From NCBI GenBank assembly GCA_900539645.1, contig UQCY01000008.1, positions 1 through 33,120 of the forward strand: a stretch of 33,120 nt of DNA. Direction: 5' to 3'. The DNA is from an uncultured Clostridium sp. Lineage in GTDB: Bacteria > Bacillota > Clostridia > Peptostreptococcales > Peptostreptococcaceae. The position numbers and the translations under genes are program-made. The notes under the pieces are model-generated. The model searched no databases. It had not been told where the DNA came from and saw only the letters and a list, made by a program, of their open reading frames with translations. Shown one piece after another: positions 15,591 through 24,990 of this stretch. Each line of letters starts with the position of its first letter. Position 1 is the first letter of the stretch.

Positions 15591-18059
15591 TTAAACATTA
15601 TAAATTTCTCTTGCTTTTTCTCTAATTTGATTTAGATTTATTAAAATTTTACTTCTATTTAAATCAAGCTTAGTATCTGGTTTTGGCAGCACTTCAATAT
15701 TTACAAAATCACGCTCATCTATTGCTACCTCAAATAGCCCAAGCTCTTTAAAAATCTTGATAATTGCAAATAGCTTTAAAGGAATCATTTTGAATATATT
15801 CATCGTGTCGTCCATTCTAAATTTAATTCCCCTATTTTTTGTTACATATCTATAAATATTTACAAATTCATTTCTAGTTGGTACTATGTTTTCCATTATG
15901 CTCTTAATATAAATTTTATCAATTTCATTGTAATTTTTTATTATTTTACATTCATCTTCCACTTTAGAGTATAATTTTCCATAGTCATCCCTAGTATACA
16001 GATAATCATAAAGAATAATATTATTATATCTTTTTACGTCTATTTTATCAATATTAGGTGAGAATATCAGATGTATTTTTGAATGCTTTTTGTCATTTTC
16101 ACATATTTCTTTAAAATATATTTCCACTTCTTCTTCTAAAAGTGTTAAATCTGATTTAGCTCTAAAAAATCCATTTATAGAGTTTGCTATTACAAGAGTA
16201 TTATCCTCAATAAAATCAAATATATTTTCTACTCTTTCTCCCTCTATATCTATATGTCCTAATTTATATTCTTCTAAACTTTCTATATTATATAAACTAT
16301 TTTCATTATTGGGTATTAATTCATTCATAAGTTTAACAGCATCTATATTTGTGGTAGCTGATTTAGGGTAAGCAAGTCTTAAGTCTTTAACCAAGAACTG
16401 TAGTTTTCTTTTTCCCATAAATGTATTTTCATCTAATTGGAATAATACATCTATTCTATCTCCATTTTTTAAACCATCTATTAAATGAGCTGCATTGAAT
16501 CCTACACATTCAAATACATTGTCTTTTTCTATTTCTAGTTTTATGTGCTGTCTATTTTGTCCCATAAATCTCATATCTCTAAGTATGCAATCTCTTAAAA
16601 TAAACTTAGGAGTAGGATTGCTCATACCAAATGGTTCAAGTTTTCTAAGCTCTTCAATTAAATCAAAATTCGCTGATTTTTCATTTAATTCGTATTCTAC
16701 TTTGATTTCTTCTATCATATCTTCTTCTGTAAGATTTATATCAGCGGATTCATTTATTCTTCTTCTAAGCTCAGCTACCTTGTCCGCACTTATGCTAAGA
16801 CCTGCTGCTTGCTCATGACCGCCAAACTTGGTAAGTATATCAGCACATTCTGTTAAGGCATCAAATATACTAAACCCTTTTATAGATCTAGCAGAACCAG
16901 TTGCCTCTCCATCTTCTATACACATAAGTATTGTAGGTTTGTAGTATTTTTCTGTTAGCTTAGATGCTACTATTCCTATAACACCATGCTGCCAACCTTC
17001 ATGTGCTAAAACTATAACCTTATCATCTTCATATGACGGATCATTTTTTATAATTGTTTCTGCTTCGTGATGGATTTTCATCTCTATCATTTGTCTATCA
17101 TTATTTTTTTCATCTAATGCCAATGCTATTTCGTGTGCAGTATCCTTATCTGTAGCTGTAAATAGTTCTACACCTAAATCAGAAAATCCTAGTCTTCCTG
17201 CTGCATTTATTCTTGGACCTATTGTAAAGCCTATATGAGAAGAACCAATTTTTTCTTTATCTACTCCACATACATTTATAAGTTCAGAAAGCCCTAAATT
17301 ATGTCCATTTTTCATCGCTTTTAGACCATTTTTTACAATTATTCTATTTTCATCTACCAAAGGAACTATGTCACATATAGTTGCTAATGTTGCTATTTCT
17401 ATATAATCATAAACTGTTGTTTTGAATACTTCTGGTGGAGTAAGTGCCTGTACTAGCTTAAATGCTATTCCACATCCACAAAGCATATCAAAAGGGTAAT
17501 TACAATCATCTTGCTTTGGATTTACAACCGCATATGCATTTGGGATTTCACTCTGACATTCATGGTGGTCTGTGATAATCATTTCTATATCAAGTTCATT
17601 GGCGTATTCAACTTCATCTACTGATGTTATTCCACAGTCGACGCTTATAATTAAATCGCACCCTTCAGAACTTATATACTCTATAGCCTCTTTATTTATT
17701 CCATATCCTTCTTCTAATCTATTTGGTATATAATACTTAACATTAAAATTTATAGACCTAAAGTACGTAAGTAACACCGACGTAGATGAAACACCATCAA
17801 CATCATAATCTCCATATATCCAAACTCTCTCATTTAACTCTATTGCCTTTTTTATACGCTCTGCTGCCTTCCCCATATCCTTCATTAAAAATGGGTCTCT
17901 CAAGTAATCTAAGGATGGATTTGTAAATAATTTTATCTCCTCCTCAGAATTTATGTTTCTATTTTCAAGAATTTGAGATATTTCTGGAGAAAGTTTAAAC
18001 TTTTCTGTTTCATCTGTAACGCCTGGTTTTCCTCTATGTATTAGAGTCCACTTTTTCAT
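15591..18059 (-). CDS. recJ: Single-stranded-DNA-specific exonuclease RecJ
   Basis: An 822-aa 5'-3' single-strand DNA exonuclease for recombination and repair. The DHH phosphoesterase core holds [13 protein letters not shown] (residues about 82-94), ISVDCGITS and TDHHE. A DHHA1 domain follows with [14 protein letters not shown] [11 protein letters not shown] and [12 protein letters not shown], then an OB-fold substrate-binding region. The C-terminal 250 residues (about 570-822) are the less conserved extension found in Firmicute RecJ. The start is ATG behind GGAGGGGATTAT, 16 nt after the ubiB stop. It uses both CAA and CAG for glutamine, in keeping with moderate expression. Confidence 0.95.
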   Translation of the reverse strand: MKKWTLIHRGKPGVTDETEKFKLSPEISQILENRNINSEEEIKLFTNPSLDYLRDPFLMKDMGKAAERIKKAIELNERVWIYGDYDVDGVSSTSVLLTYFRSINFNVKYYIPNRLEEGYGINKEAIEYISSEGCDLIISVDCGITSVDEVEYANELDIEMIITDHHECQSEIPNAYAVVNPKQDDCNYPFDMLCGCGIAFKLVQALTPPEVFKTTVYDYIEIATLATICDIVPLVDENRIIVKNGLKAMKNGHNLGLSELINVCGVDKEKIGSSHIGFTIGPRINAAGRLGFSDLGVELFTATDKDTAHEIALALDEKNNDRQMIEMKIHHEAETIIKNDPSYEDDKVIVLAHEGWQHGVIGIVASKLTEKYYKPTILMCIEDGEATGSARSIKGFSIFDALTECADILTKFGGHEQAAGLSISADKVAELRRRINESADINLTEEDMIEEIKVEYELNEKSANFDLIEELRKLEPFGMSNPTPKFILRDCILRDMRFMGQNRQHIKLEIEKDNVFECVGFNAAHLIDGLKNGDRIDVLFQLDENTFMGKRKLQFLVKDLRLAYPKSATTNIDAVKLMNELIPNNENSLYNIESLEEYKLGHIDIEGERVENIFDFIEDNTLVIANSINGFFRAKSDLTLLEEEVEIYFKEICENDKKHSKIHLIFSPNIDKIDVKRYNNIILYDYLYTRDDYGKLYSKVEDECKIIKNYNEIDKIYIKSIMENIVPTRNEFVNIYRYVTKNRGIKFRMDDTMNIFKMIPLKLFAIIKIFKELGLFEVAIDERDFVNIEVLPKPDTKLDLNRSKILINLNQIREKAREIYNV

Positions 18060-18075
18060 ATAATCCCCTCCAATT

Positions 18076-19746
18076 CTATCTCTTCTTTATTTTAACTTTT
18101 ACAATTTCTATGACTAAAATAAGCCCTATTATAAATGATATGAAAAATCCAGCAATTGCCATATATTTTATTCCCATATTACTTTCTATATTAGGTGATG
18201 CAATTATAAGGGAAGAGCCTACTATTATAGATGCAAGTACTAGGGCCATAGTCATCTGTGTTGTCAATTCCTTTAAACAATCCTCTATTCTAGTCATTTT
18301 TACTTCTTCAACAGATATTTTTACATTGTTCTTTTCTATTATTTTTAGAACATTTTTTATCTGCTTTGGAAGATTTTTTAAATCTAATACTATATCTTCT
18401 ATATTTCCCTTTGTTTCCATTGCGATATTTTTAGGATTTATTCTACTTTTGTAGTAATTCTTTATAAATGCCTTGCTAATTTCTCTAGCAGAAAATTCAG
18501 GATCCAATGTTCTCGCTGTCCCCTCTAATGTAATTATTGTCTTAGCTAAAGTTATCAACTGTGGTGGCATAGTTATTTTATACTTTCTAAAGAATCTAAA
18601 AATCTCATTTAATACTGTTCCTATGCTTATTCTTTCAAGCGGTATATCGTAATAATAGTGAATCATATACAGCATTTCACCTTTGAACCCCTCTATATCA
18701 GTTTCTTCACCTATTGCATCTATTTCAGTAAGAACTCTAACTATCTTATCTACATTTTTCTCTGATGCCGCAAGTGCAAATTTATTTAAAAAATTAAGAG
18801 TTCTATTGTCTACCATTCCGATCATACCAAAATCTATATATGCTATTTGAGATTCACTAAGCACAAATATATTTCCTGGATGCTGGTCTGCATGGAAGAA
18901 TCCATAATCAAATACCTGTCTTAAAAAAGCTTTAACTCCTATGTGCGCTATTTTTTTAGTGTCCCAACCTTTTTCTTTAATTAAATCTATATCACTTAAT
19001 TTTATTCCTTCTATTCTTTCCATTATAAGAACTCTTTTAGTAGTATATTCCATATGCATCTCTGGAATATACACCTCGTCGCTATTTTGGAAAATTCTCT
19101 TCATTTTTACAGCATTTACAGCTTCAAAATTGTAGTCTAATTCTCTCAATAGCTGACTAGAAAGTTCTTCCAGCATTTCTTTCATATCAATATTATAGTC
19201 CTTTATAATATCCTGAATAGATCCAGATACTCTTTTTAATATTTCTAAGTCAGATTTTATAGTTTCTTCTATATCTGGACGCTGTACTTTTATTACAACC
19301 TTTTCACCATCTTTTAAAACAGCATTGTATACCTGTCCTATTGATGCTGCTGCTATAGGTTCTTTATCAAACTCAGAGAATATTTCATCTATATTTCTTC
19401 CAGTTTCTTCTTCTATTATTGCCATAGCTACATCAGTATCAAATGTTTCAACATCATCTCTAAGCTTAACAAGCTCATCTATCATATCTTGGTCTAAAAG
19501 ATCCCGTCTTGTACTGAGAATCTGCCCCATTTTTATATAAGTAGGTCCCAGCTCTTGAAGTGCTAACCTTAATCTTTGACCAGATGTCATATTTTTTATA
19601 TCATCTTTAGGCTCTGAAGATGATACATCTATCTTACTTCCAGATCCCTCTTTATTTATTCTCTCTATAATAAAACTAAATCCGTATTTAACCATAACCT
19701 GGGCAATTTCTTTATATCTTTTTATATGTCTGTAACTTATTCGCAT
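18076..19746 (-). CDS. ABC1/AarF/UbiB family atypical kinase
   Basis: A 556-aa membrane-anchored atypical protein-kinase-like ATPase. The KxGQ motif appears as YIKMGQILSTRRDLL, the alanine-rich loop as AAASIGQVY, and the catalytic/metal residues as FHADQHPGNIF and YIDFGMIG. Two hydrophobic helices close the C-terminus (about residues 495-550), the usual UbiB anchor. In proteobacteria UbiB supports ubiquinone synthesis; Clostridia lack that pathway, so the function here is unknown, perhaps lipid or isoprenoid handling. ATG at 19746 follows GGCGGTGA; the ATG at 19761 lies before that site. It is the first gene of the run leading to hisS, just after the terminator of the scfB unit. Confidence 0.9.
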   Translation of the reverse strand: MRISYRHIKRYKEIAQVMVKYGFSFIIERINKEGSGSKIDVSSSEPKDDIKNMTSGQRLRLALQELGPTYIKMGQILSTRRDLLDQDMIDELVKLRDDVETFDTDVAMAIIEEETGRNIDEIFSEFDKEPIAAASIGQVYNAVLKDGEKVVIKVQRPDIEETIKSDLEILKRVSGSIQDIIKDYNIDMKEMLEELSSQLLRELDYNFEAVNAVKMKRIFQNSDEVYIPEMHMEYTTKRVLIMERIEGIKLSDIDLIKEKGWDTKKIAHIGVKAFLRQVFDYGFFHADQHPGNIFVLSESQIAYIDFGMIGMVDNRTLNFLNKFALAASEKNVDKIVRVLTEIDAIGEETDIEGFKGEMLYMIHYYYDIPLERISIGTVLNEIFRFFRKYKITMPPQLITLAKTIITLEGTARTLDPEFSAREISKAFIKNYYKSRINPKNIAMETKGNIEDIVLDLKNLPKQIKNVLKIIEKNNVKISVEEVKMTRIEDCLKELTTQMTMALVLASIIVGSSLIIASPNIESNMGIKYMAIAGFFISFIIGLILVIEIVKVKIKKR

Positions 19747-19816
19747 TATTTCACCGCCCATCTTTATATATTTAATTTTATTTTATCATACATTATCATT
19801 CTCTCGCACAAATAAA

Positions 19817-19849
19817 TAAAAAAAGAGATGGGTTAATTTTCCCATCTCT
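19817..19849 (-). terminator. Terminator of the scfB-carbonic anhydrase unit
   Basis: GAGATGGG (19825-19832) pairs with CCCATCTC (19841-19848); on the minus strand the stem is followed by a run of seven U residues. It separates this unit from ubiB downstream. Confidence 0.88.
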
Positions 19850-19860
19850 ATAAAATCTAT

Positions 19861-20355
19861 TTATTTATGTTCTTCTGCAGTTTTTACATATAAAGCTGCA
19901 CTTTTTTCTAAATTTTTCTTTTCATCGTCAGTTAATGGTCTTATTGCTTTTGCTGGAGAACCTATTATAAGCATACCATCTTCAAACTTTTTATTTGATG
20001 TAACTAGTGCTCCAGCTCCAACTAAACAATGCTCTCCTATTTCTGCACCATCTAAAACTATAGCTCCCATTCCAACAAGAGAATTATCACCTATTTTAGC
20101 ACCATGTACAATTGCTCTATGACCAATAGTTACATTATTTCCTATTATAGTTTTTTCTTCTCCATGTAGTACTGATCCATCTTGTATATTGGTATTTTCA
20201 CCGATGATTATTTCTTCATCGTCACCTCTTATTACTGAATTGTACCATACACTAGAATTTTTTCCTATTTTTACTTTTCCTATAATATCAGCAGACTCAG
20301 ATACATATACAGATTCTTCTATCTGTGGTTCTATACCGCAAAATGATTTTATCAT
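19861..20355 (-). CDS. Gamma carbonic anhydrase family protein
   Basis: A 164-aa left-handed beta-helix protein built of hexapeptide repeats (IGKVKIGKNSSVWYNSVIRG onward). The three histidines that bind the metal in gamma carbonic anhydrases are present in GSVLHGEE and TIGHRAIVHG. The protein is of the YrdA/PaaY short type, for which carbonic anhydrase activity is often weak or unproven; some members act as acetyl/CoA-linked proteins. Its ATG overlaps the scfB stop codon by one base (TAATG), so translation is coupled and the two products are made together. The reason for that pairing is not known to me. Confidence 0.9.
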   Translation of the reverse strand: MIKSFCGIEPQIEESVYVSESADIIGKVKIGKNSSVWYNSVIRGDDEEIIIGENTNIQDGSVLHGEEKTIIGNNVTIGHRAIVHGAKIGDNSLVGMGAIVLDGAEIGEHCLVGAGALVTSNKKFEDGMLIIGSPAKAIRPLTDDEKKNLEKSAALYVKTAEEHK

Positions 20356-21737
20356 TATTCTTCGTCCTGACCTTCCATCATTAATTTAGCCTGTATCATT
20401 ATTGCACATTCAGTACGTTTTCTCTGCATTTCACAACCTAAATCATATGGTTTGTTTATATCTCCATTGAAGTTTAATGCATTTGCATGACATCCACCTG
20501 AACAGTAGAATTTATTCCAACATTTTTTACATTCTTCTTTGTTGTATACGTGAGCATCTCTGAACATTTTCTGAAGATCTTCTGGAAATTCTATTTTTTC
20601 ATCCATTATATTACCCATTATGTATTCTTCCTGTCCAACGAACTGATGACATGGATATATATCTCCATTTGGAGTTATTGATAGGTATTCATTACCTGCA
20701 CCACAACCAGTTATTCTTTTTATTACACATGGTCCCTGAGTTAAATCTACCATAAAGTGGAAGAATTTAAATTTATCTCCAGCTAACTGTCTATCAGCTA
20801 GTTCTGCTGCAAATCTTTCATATTCATCAAATATCTGTGGTAAGTCTTCTTTTCTTAATGCAAATGGATTTGATTCATCGTCTACAACTGGTTCAACAGA
20901 AGTAAGTTCAAATCCTAAATCTCTAAAGTGAAGTATATCTTTTGAGAAGTCTAAGTTTTCTCTAGTGAAAGTACCTCTTACATAGTAGTATTTATCTTTT
21001 GGTCTTTTTTCTACTAATTTCTGCATTTTAGGAACTATTACATCATAGCTTCCTTTGTCGTTTATAGTCATTCTCATGTTGTCATTTACTGATTTTCTAC
21101 CGTCTAAGCTAAGTACAACATTGTGCATATTTTCGTTTATGTAGTCTATTATTTCATCGTTTAATAATAGTCCGTTAGTAGTTATAGTGAATCTCATATT
21201 TTTACCGTGTTCTTTTTCTATACTTCTTCCGTATTCTACTAACTGTTTTACAACTTCAAAGTTCATTAGCGGTTCTCCACCGAAAAAGTCTATATCAAGA
21301 TTTCTTCTGCTTCCTGAATTAGCAACTAGGAAATCTAACGCTCTTTTACCTACTTCAAAGCTCATTAATTCAGGTTTTCCACCGAAGTTACCCTGTTTAG
21401 CAAAGCAGTATTTACATTTTAAGTTACAGTCATGTGCAACATTTAAGCAAAGTGCTTTTACTACTGGTTCTCTATGAACAAATGCTGGGTGGAACTGATA
21501 GTTATCTTCTGTATAAAGAAGTCCTTCTTCTTCTAAGTTAGCTATTTCATCCCAAGCTTCTTCAACCTGTTCTTTTGTAAATTCATCTTTTAATAATTCA
21601 ACTGTTTCTTCTTTAGTTTTTTCTTTGTAGAAATCTAATACTCTATAAGCAGCATCGTCTACAACGTGAACAGATCCACCATTAACATCTAATACTATGT
21701 TGTATCCATTCATTGAATATTTATGTATCATACTCAT
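20355..21737 (-). CDS. scfB: SCIFF peptide radical SAM maturase (thioether-forming)
   Basis: A 460-aa radical SAM/SPASM enzyme. The N-terminal peptide-binding (RRE-like) segment starts MSMIHKYSMNGYNIVLDVNG and continues into a PqqD-like fold. The SAM cluster is CNLKCKYC near residue 108. The C-terminal auxiliary-cluster cysteines appear in GCGAGNEYLSITPNGDIYPC, CKKCWNKFYCSGGC and LGCEMQRKRTEC. This layout and the N-terminus match the maturase that installs cysteine-threonine thioether links in the SCIFF peptide (six cysteines in forty-five residues), nearly universal in Clostridia. The SCIFF gene normally sits directly upstream, but none is found in 21738-22108 or elsewhere in the window. ATG follows GGAGGAAAG. 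The next gene, a carbonic-anhydrase-like protein, overlaps its stop. Confidence 0.9.
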   Translation of the reverse strand: MSMIHKYSMNGYNIVLDVNGGSVHVVDDAAYRVLDFYKEKTKEETVELLKDEFTKEQVEEAWDEIANLEEEGLLYTEDNYQFHPAFVHREPVVKALCLNVAHDCNLKCKYCFAKQGNFGGKPELMSFEVGKRALDFLVANSGSRRNLDIDFFGGEPLMNFEVVKQLVEYGRSIEKEHGKNMRFTITTNGLLLNDEIIDYINENMHNVVLSLDGRKSVNDNMRMTINDKGSYDVIVPKMQKLVEKRPKDKYYYVRGTFTRENLDFSKDILHFRDLGFELTSVEPVVDDESNPFALRKEDLPQIFDEYERFAAELADRQLAGDKFKFFHFMVDLTQGPCVIKRITGCGAGNEYLSITPNGDIYPCHQFVGQEEYIMGNIMDEKIEFPEDLQKMFRDAHVYNKEECKKCWNKFYCSGGCHANALNFNGDINKPYDLGCEMQRKRTECAIMIQAKLMMEGQDEE

Positions 21738-21790
21738 AATCTTTCCTCCATCTATATTAATTTTTTAATTTTTGACCTAAACTATCCTTC

Positions 21791-21820
21791 ATTATATCAC
21801 ATCTTTACAATTTAATTCAA
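21791..21820 (-). promoter_or_regulatory. Promoter of scfB
   Basis: TTGAAT (21820-21815), 18-bp spacer, TATAAT (21796-21791), about 55 nt before the scfB start. Because it lies close to scfB, there is no room for a precursor gene between promoter and maturase. Confidence 0.68.
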
Positions 21821-21894
21821 TATTAGCGAAAATATAGGACAATCATTCGGCTTTTATTTTTGAATTCGTGACTTAATTTACAGTTTTCGCATAC

Positions 21895-21928
21895 ATTGTA
21901 TACACAATTTAATACAATATATAATTGT
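21895..21928. promoter_or_regulatory. Cluster of ATTGT/ACAAT half-sites between scfB and the divergent gene
   Basis: Four half-sites alternate: ATTGT (21895), ACAAT (21904), ACAAT (21914), ATTGT (21924), forming ATTGT-N4-ACAAT and ACAAT-N5-ATTGT inverted repeats. The first has the same form as the repeat in the aspS promoter. Possible operator for scfB or for the plus-strand gene. The rest of 21738-22108 is AT-rich with no further feature and no good plus-strand promoter that I can defend. Confidence 0.4.
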
Positions 21929-22108
21929 GATATACTATTTAACATTTCTTTTTTATATTTTCCAAAAAAATCTTTGTTTTTTTATTAATTATTATAGCAC
22001 ATTTATTATTTTTATGTTATTATTAGTTTGTAAGCAGGAATAAGAGTAACACATTTAGTATATTCCTTGTTTATATACTCAAACTTATTTTAAAAGGAGA
22101 TGGCAATT

Positions 22109-22759
22109 TTGAAAGGAAATATAATACAGTACAATTTTTTAAGAATGGAAGACAAAGATTTTTACGCTTTTGATTATTCAATAGTTTTAGAAGATAAAGG
22201 TGATATGCTTACAATATTACCATTCAATAATAAATTCGCTAAGGATTCTATATCTACTTTCTGCTTAGGAAAAATAGACGGATTCCTTGAAATAAGAAAT
22301 GAAGGATTCATAGAAAATGCTGGACAGTACGTTCACTTCGAAAAAATGGTAGATGTACCTAAAGCTGATGTTCATCTAGTATACAAACAGGATATAAACG
22401 GTGGTTTAGTAAAAGACGAAAATGGTGAATTCATACCTGTTACTTTATCTGATGCACAGAATGAAATGATAGCAGAAAAACATGAATTATACGAAGAAGG
22501 AGAAGCTAAAACTCCACTTAGCGTTATATTCAAAGCTGACAAGAGCTTCAAACTTGACTACAATAGCATAAGTTCAAAAGAACTTCTTGAACTTGGAAAT
22601 ACTCCATTTGATAGATATAGAGAATTTAACTTTGGAGATGAAAAAGTACTATTATTCTTCATCGAAGGAAAACGTTACTCTATAATAATGAGAAAAGGAC
22701 ATACTCTATCTCGTGAAGAAAGAAACTCTGCATTAGCAGTTCACTTCAATATAGCCTAG
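22109..22759 (+). CDS. Hypothetical protein (216 aa), unrecognised family
   Basis: I do not recognise this family. The protein is cytosolic by appearance: no signal peptide, no membrane helix, no cysteine motif (one Cys), acidic, and rich in alternating hydrophobic residues suggesting beta strands, such as YVHFEKMVDVPKADVHLVYK and EKVLLFFIEGKRYSIIMRKG. The start is TTG at 22109, because AGGAG (22095-22099) is 9 nt upstream of it and directly abuts the in-frame ATG at 22100, which would leave no spacer. All four glutamines are CAG, the pattern of the well-expressed genes here, so it is probably a native, actively used gene. It is divergent from scfB with a 371-nt shared region and has its own strong terminator. 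A link to scfB is possible only through position. Confidence 0.8.
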   Translation: MKGNIIQYNFLRMEDKDFYAFDYSIVLEDKGDMLTILPFNNKFAKDSISTFCLGKIDGFLEIRNEGFIENAGQYVHFEKMVDVPKADVHLVYKQDINGGLVKDENGEFIPVTLSDAQNEMIAEKHELYEEGEAKTPLSVIFKADKSFKLDYNSISSKELLELGNTPFDRYREFNFGDEKVLLFFIEGKRYSIIMRKGHTLSREERNSALAVHFNIA

Positions 22760-22804
22760 TTCAATTATTTATAATATAAATCAAAACCATACCTCTTATA
22801 AGTA

Positions 22805-22838
22805 AAAAATAGCTGATATCTCGATATCAGCTATTTTT
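22805..22838 (+). terminator. Bidirectional terminator after the 216-aa protein gene
   Basis: Perfect 15-bp inverted repeat AAAAATAGCTGATAT / ATATCAGCTATTTTT with loop CTCG, 45 nt past the stop codon. Confidence 0.9.
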
Positions 22839-22900
22839 CTGTCTTTATCCACAAATAATTTTTCTCTTATATTAATTATATTTGAAACAATAAATTTAAT

Positions 22901-22932
22901 AAAAAAAGATGCCCCTAAAAAGAGACATCTTT
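22901..22932 (-). terminator. Terminator of ridA
   Basis: AAAGATG (22905-22911) pairs with CATCTTT (22926-22932), followed by a U run on the minus strand, about 20 nt past the ridA stop codon. Confidence 0.8.
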
Positions 22933-22953
22933 ATAAATTCTATAATTATCAAA

Positions 22954-23334
22954 TTATAAAACTGCTATTAATTCTATTTCAACTTTAACGTCTTTTGGTA
23001 ATCTAGCTACTTCTACGCAAGATCTAGCTGGTTTGTTTTCACCGAAGAATTCAGCATAAACTTCGTTTAAGTCATTGAATTCGTTCATATCTTTTATGAA
23101 AACTGTAGTTTTAACAACGTTAGAGAAGTCTGCACCAGCTTCAGCTAATACATTTTTTATGTTAGTTAAAGATCTAGTTGCCTGTTCTTTTATTCCACCT
23201 TCAACAACTGTCATTGTTTCTGGATCTAGTGGAATCTGTCCTGATAAGAATAATAAGTTTCCTGCTTTTATAGCCTGAGAATATGGTCCTAAAGCTGCAG
23301 GAGCATTGTTAGTGTGTATTACTTCGTGTTTCAT
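22954..23334 (-). CDS. ridA: Enamine/imine deaminase RidA (YjgF/YER057c/UK114)
   Basis: A 126-aa trimeric enzyme that hydrolyses the reactive 2-aminoacrylate and 2-aminocrotonate released by PLP-dependent lyases. Diagnostic stretches are [31 protein letters not shown] and the C-terminal [20 protein letters not shown], which holds the catalytic arginine. Length matches the family. GGAGGG precedes the ATG. It lies downstream of threonine ammonia-lyase, the enzyme that produces its substrate, but has its own promoter (23397-23425) in a 160-nt AT-rich gap. Confidence 0.95.
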   Translation of the reverse strand: MKHEVIHTNNAPAALGPYSQAIKAGNLLFLSGQIPLDPETMTVVEGGIKEQATRSLTNIKNVLAEAGADFSNVVKTTVFIKDMNEFNDLNEVYAEFFGENKPARSCVEVARLPKDVKVEIELIAVL

Positions 23335-23396
23335 TGGAAAACCCTCCTAATATTATATTAATATAAGATATGTGTTTTTATTAACACTATATTTAT

Positions 23397-23425
23397 ATTA
23401 TACTCTTTTATTTATATTGATTCAA
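23397..23425 (-). promoter_or_regulatory. Promoter of ridA
   Basis: TTGAAT (23425-23420), 17-bp spacer, TATAAT (23402-23397), about 65 nt before the ridA start. Confidence 0.7.
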
Positions 23426-23494
23426 ATATTATTTATATTTTAATAAATTTATTTTATGTTTTAAACTATTTATAAAGATATTTTAAATTTGTAA

Positions 23495-24712
23495 CTATAT
23501 TTCTTTTACACAGAATCCAGCTTCAACTATTGCTGATTTTACTCTCTTAATATGGTCGAAGTCTAGAGTTTCAAGTATGAATTCAGCAGACTGTTCAGTT
23601 AAACTATCTCCAGATGCTAAGCTTCCCTGATTAGCAGATAGTATATTAGCTCCCGTTTCGCTTATTATACTAGTAACTTTTGTGAAGTTACCTGGTTTAT
23701 CATTCATGCTAACTTTTAAGCTAACTCTTCTTCCTTCTTTAGCTAAAGCAACACCTATTATTCTGTATAGTGTATTAACGTCTACATTACCACCAGATAC
23801 TACACATACTACATTTTCTCCAGCTTCTGGTTTATATTTTCCACTTAATAAAGCTGCTGTTGAAACTGCACCAGCACCTTCAGATACTATTTTCTGACTT
23901 TCCATCATAAATAATATAGCCTGTGCTATTTCATCTTCTTCTACAACAACAACGTCATCAACTAATTCTTTTATTATATCAAATGTTAAATCTCCAGGAG
24001 TTTTAACTGCTATACCATCGGCTATTGTAGGTGCATTGAATGCAGATGTAACTTCTCCATTCTGGAATGATTCTTTCATTGAAGGTATATTAGCTGTTTG
24101 AACACCTATAACTTTACAATTAGGGTTTAATGCTTTTGCAACTACTGCTACACCAGCAACTATTCCCCCACCACCTATTGGGCATAATACAGTATCTACT
24201 TTGTTATCTAACTGTTCAAAGAATTCTAATGCTAAAGTACCCTGACCAGCTATTACATATTTATCATTGAATGGATGTAGGAAAGTAGCTCCTGTTTCTT
24301 TCTGTACTTCTACTGCTTTAGCATATGCATCATCGTAAACTGTACCATTTAATACAACTTCTGCTCCGTAACCTTTAGTTGCACTAACTTTTGCTAATGG
24401 TGCAGTAGCTGGCATTGCTATAGTAGCTTTTATTCCTGTTAATTTTGCTCCAAGTGCAACACCCTGTGCATGATTTCCTGCAGATGCTGCTATAACTCCT
24501 CTTGCTTTTTCTTCTTCAGTAAGATTTGCTATTTTATTACATGCACCTCTAACTTTGAAAGATCCAGTTTTCTGTAGGTTTTCACATTTGTAGTAAACAT
24601 GAGCACCAGTTTTTTCGCTTAATTTTGTACTTTCTAAAACGTCAGTCTTTTTAACTATATCTTTTATAGTCTCTCTCGCCTGTTTTACATCTTCTAAAGT
24701 AACCTGTAACAT
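23495..24712 (-). CDS. Threonine ammonia-lyase (threonine dehydratase)
   Basis: A 405-aa PLP enzyme that deaminates threonine to 2-oxobutanoate and ammonia. The PLP lysine is in GSFKVRGACNKIANL, the phosphate-binding loop is GGGGIVAGVAVVAKAL, and the serine/threonine-binding SAGNHAQGVALG is intact. The C-terminal 80 residues form a single ACT-like domain (MNDKPGNFTKVTSIISETGA). Length and single regulatory domain fit the IlvA1/TdcB type; catabolic use is favoured because no isoleucine-synthesis genes are near and RidA follows. ATG follows CAGGAGTTGATTTAA. The gene is divergent from asdA and has its own promoter. Confidence 0.94.
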   Translation of the reverse strand: MLQVTLEDVKQARETIKDIVKKTDVLESTKLSEKTGAHVYYKCENLQKTGSFKVRGACNKIANLTEEEKARGVIAASAGNHAQGVALGAKLTGIKATIAMPATAPLAKVSATKGYGAEVVLNGTVYDDAYAKAVEVQKETGATFLHPFNDKYVIAGQGTLALEFFEQLDNKVDTVLCPIGGGGIVAGVAVVAKALNPNCKVIGVQTANIPSMKESFQNGEVTSAFNAPTIADGIAVKTPGDLTFDIIKELVDDVVVVEEDEIAQAILFMMESQKIVSEGAGAVSTAALLSGKYKPEAGENVVCVVSGGNVDVNTLYRIIGVALAKEGRRVSLKVSMNDKPGNFTKVTSIISETGANILSANQGSLASGDSLTEQSAEFILETLDFDHIKRVKSAIVEAGFCVKEI

Positions 24713-24757
24713 TTAAATCAACTCCTGTTAAATTATATTTTTCTTATTTCATTTTTT

Positions 24758-24786
24758 ATTCTATAACCTTTTCCTAAAAAATGCAA
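24758..24786 (-). promoter_or_regulatory. Promoter of the threonine ammonia-lyase gene
   Basis: TTGCAT (24786-24781), 17-bp spacer, TAGAAT (24763-24758). The stretch 24787-24990 beyond it is very AT-rich and shows no other feature. Confidence 0.55.
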
Positions 24787-24990
24787 CAAGTTTTGCATTA
24801 TTTTAATTTTATAGAGAAAACGTATTTTGACATTAAAAAAATACATTTTAGTATATACATTTACTATTTCTTTTTATTTATTAAGTTTTTTATCCTTTAT
24901 GTATTTAAAAATATCTTTTTTAAGTATTTTAGCTTTATTTTTTCTCTTTACTTTTTCAAAAAAAATATTATAATTAAAGTGTAAGTATAT

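Noticed and set aside
21823..21945. Minus-strand 40-codon frame upstream of scfB with three cysteines (CVYNVCENCK), considered as a maturase precursor
   Set aside because: No ribosome binding site, only three cysteines, no resemblance to SCIFF, and it overlaps the operator-like repeats; most likely chance.
24781..24984. Plus-strand 67-aa frame rich in Phe, Ile and Lys
   Set aside because: No ribosome binding site, composition simply reflects AT-rich intergenic DNA, and it begins on the -35 box of the threonine ammonia-lyase promoter.
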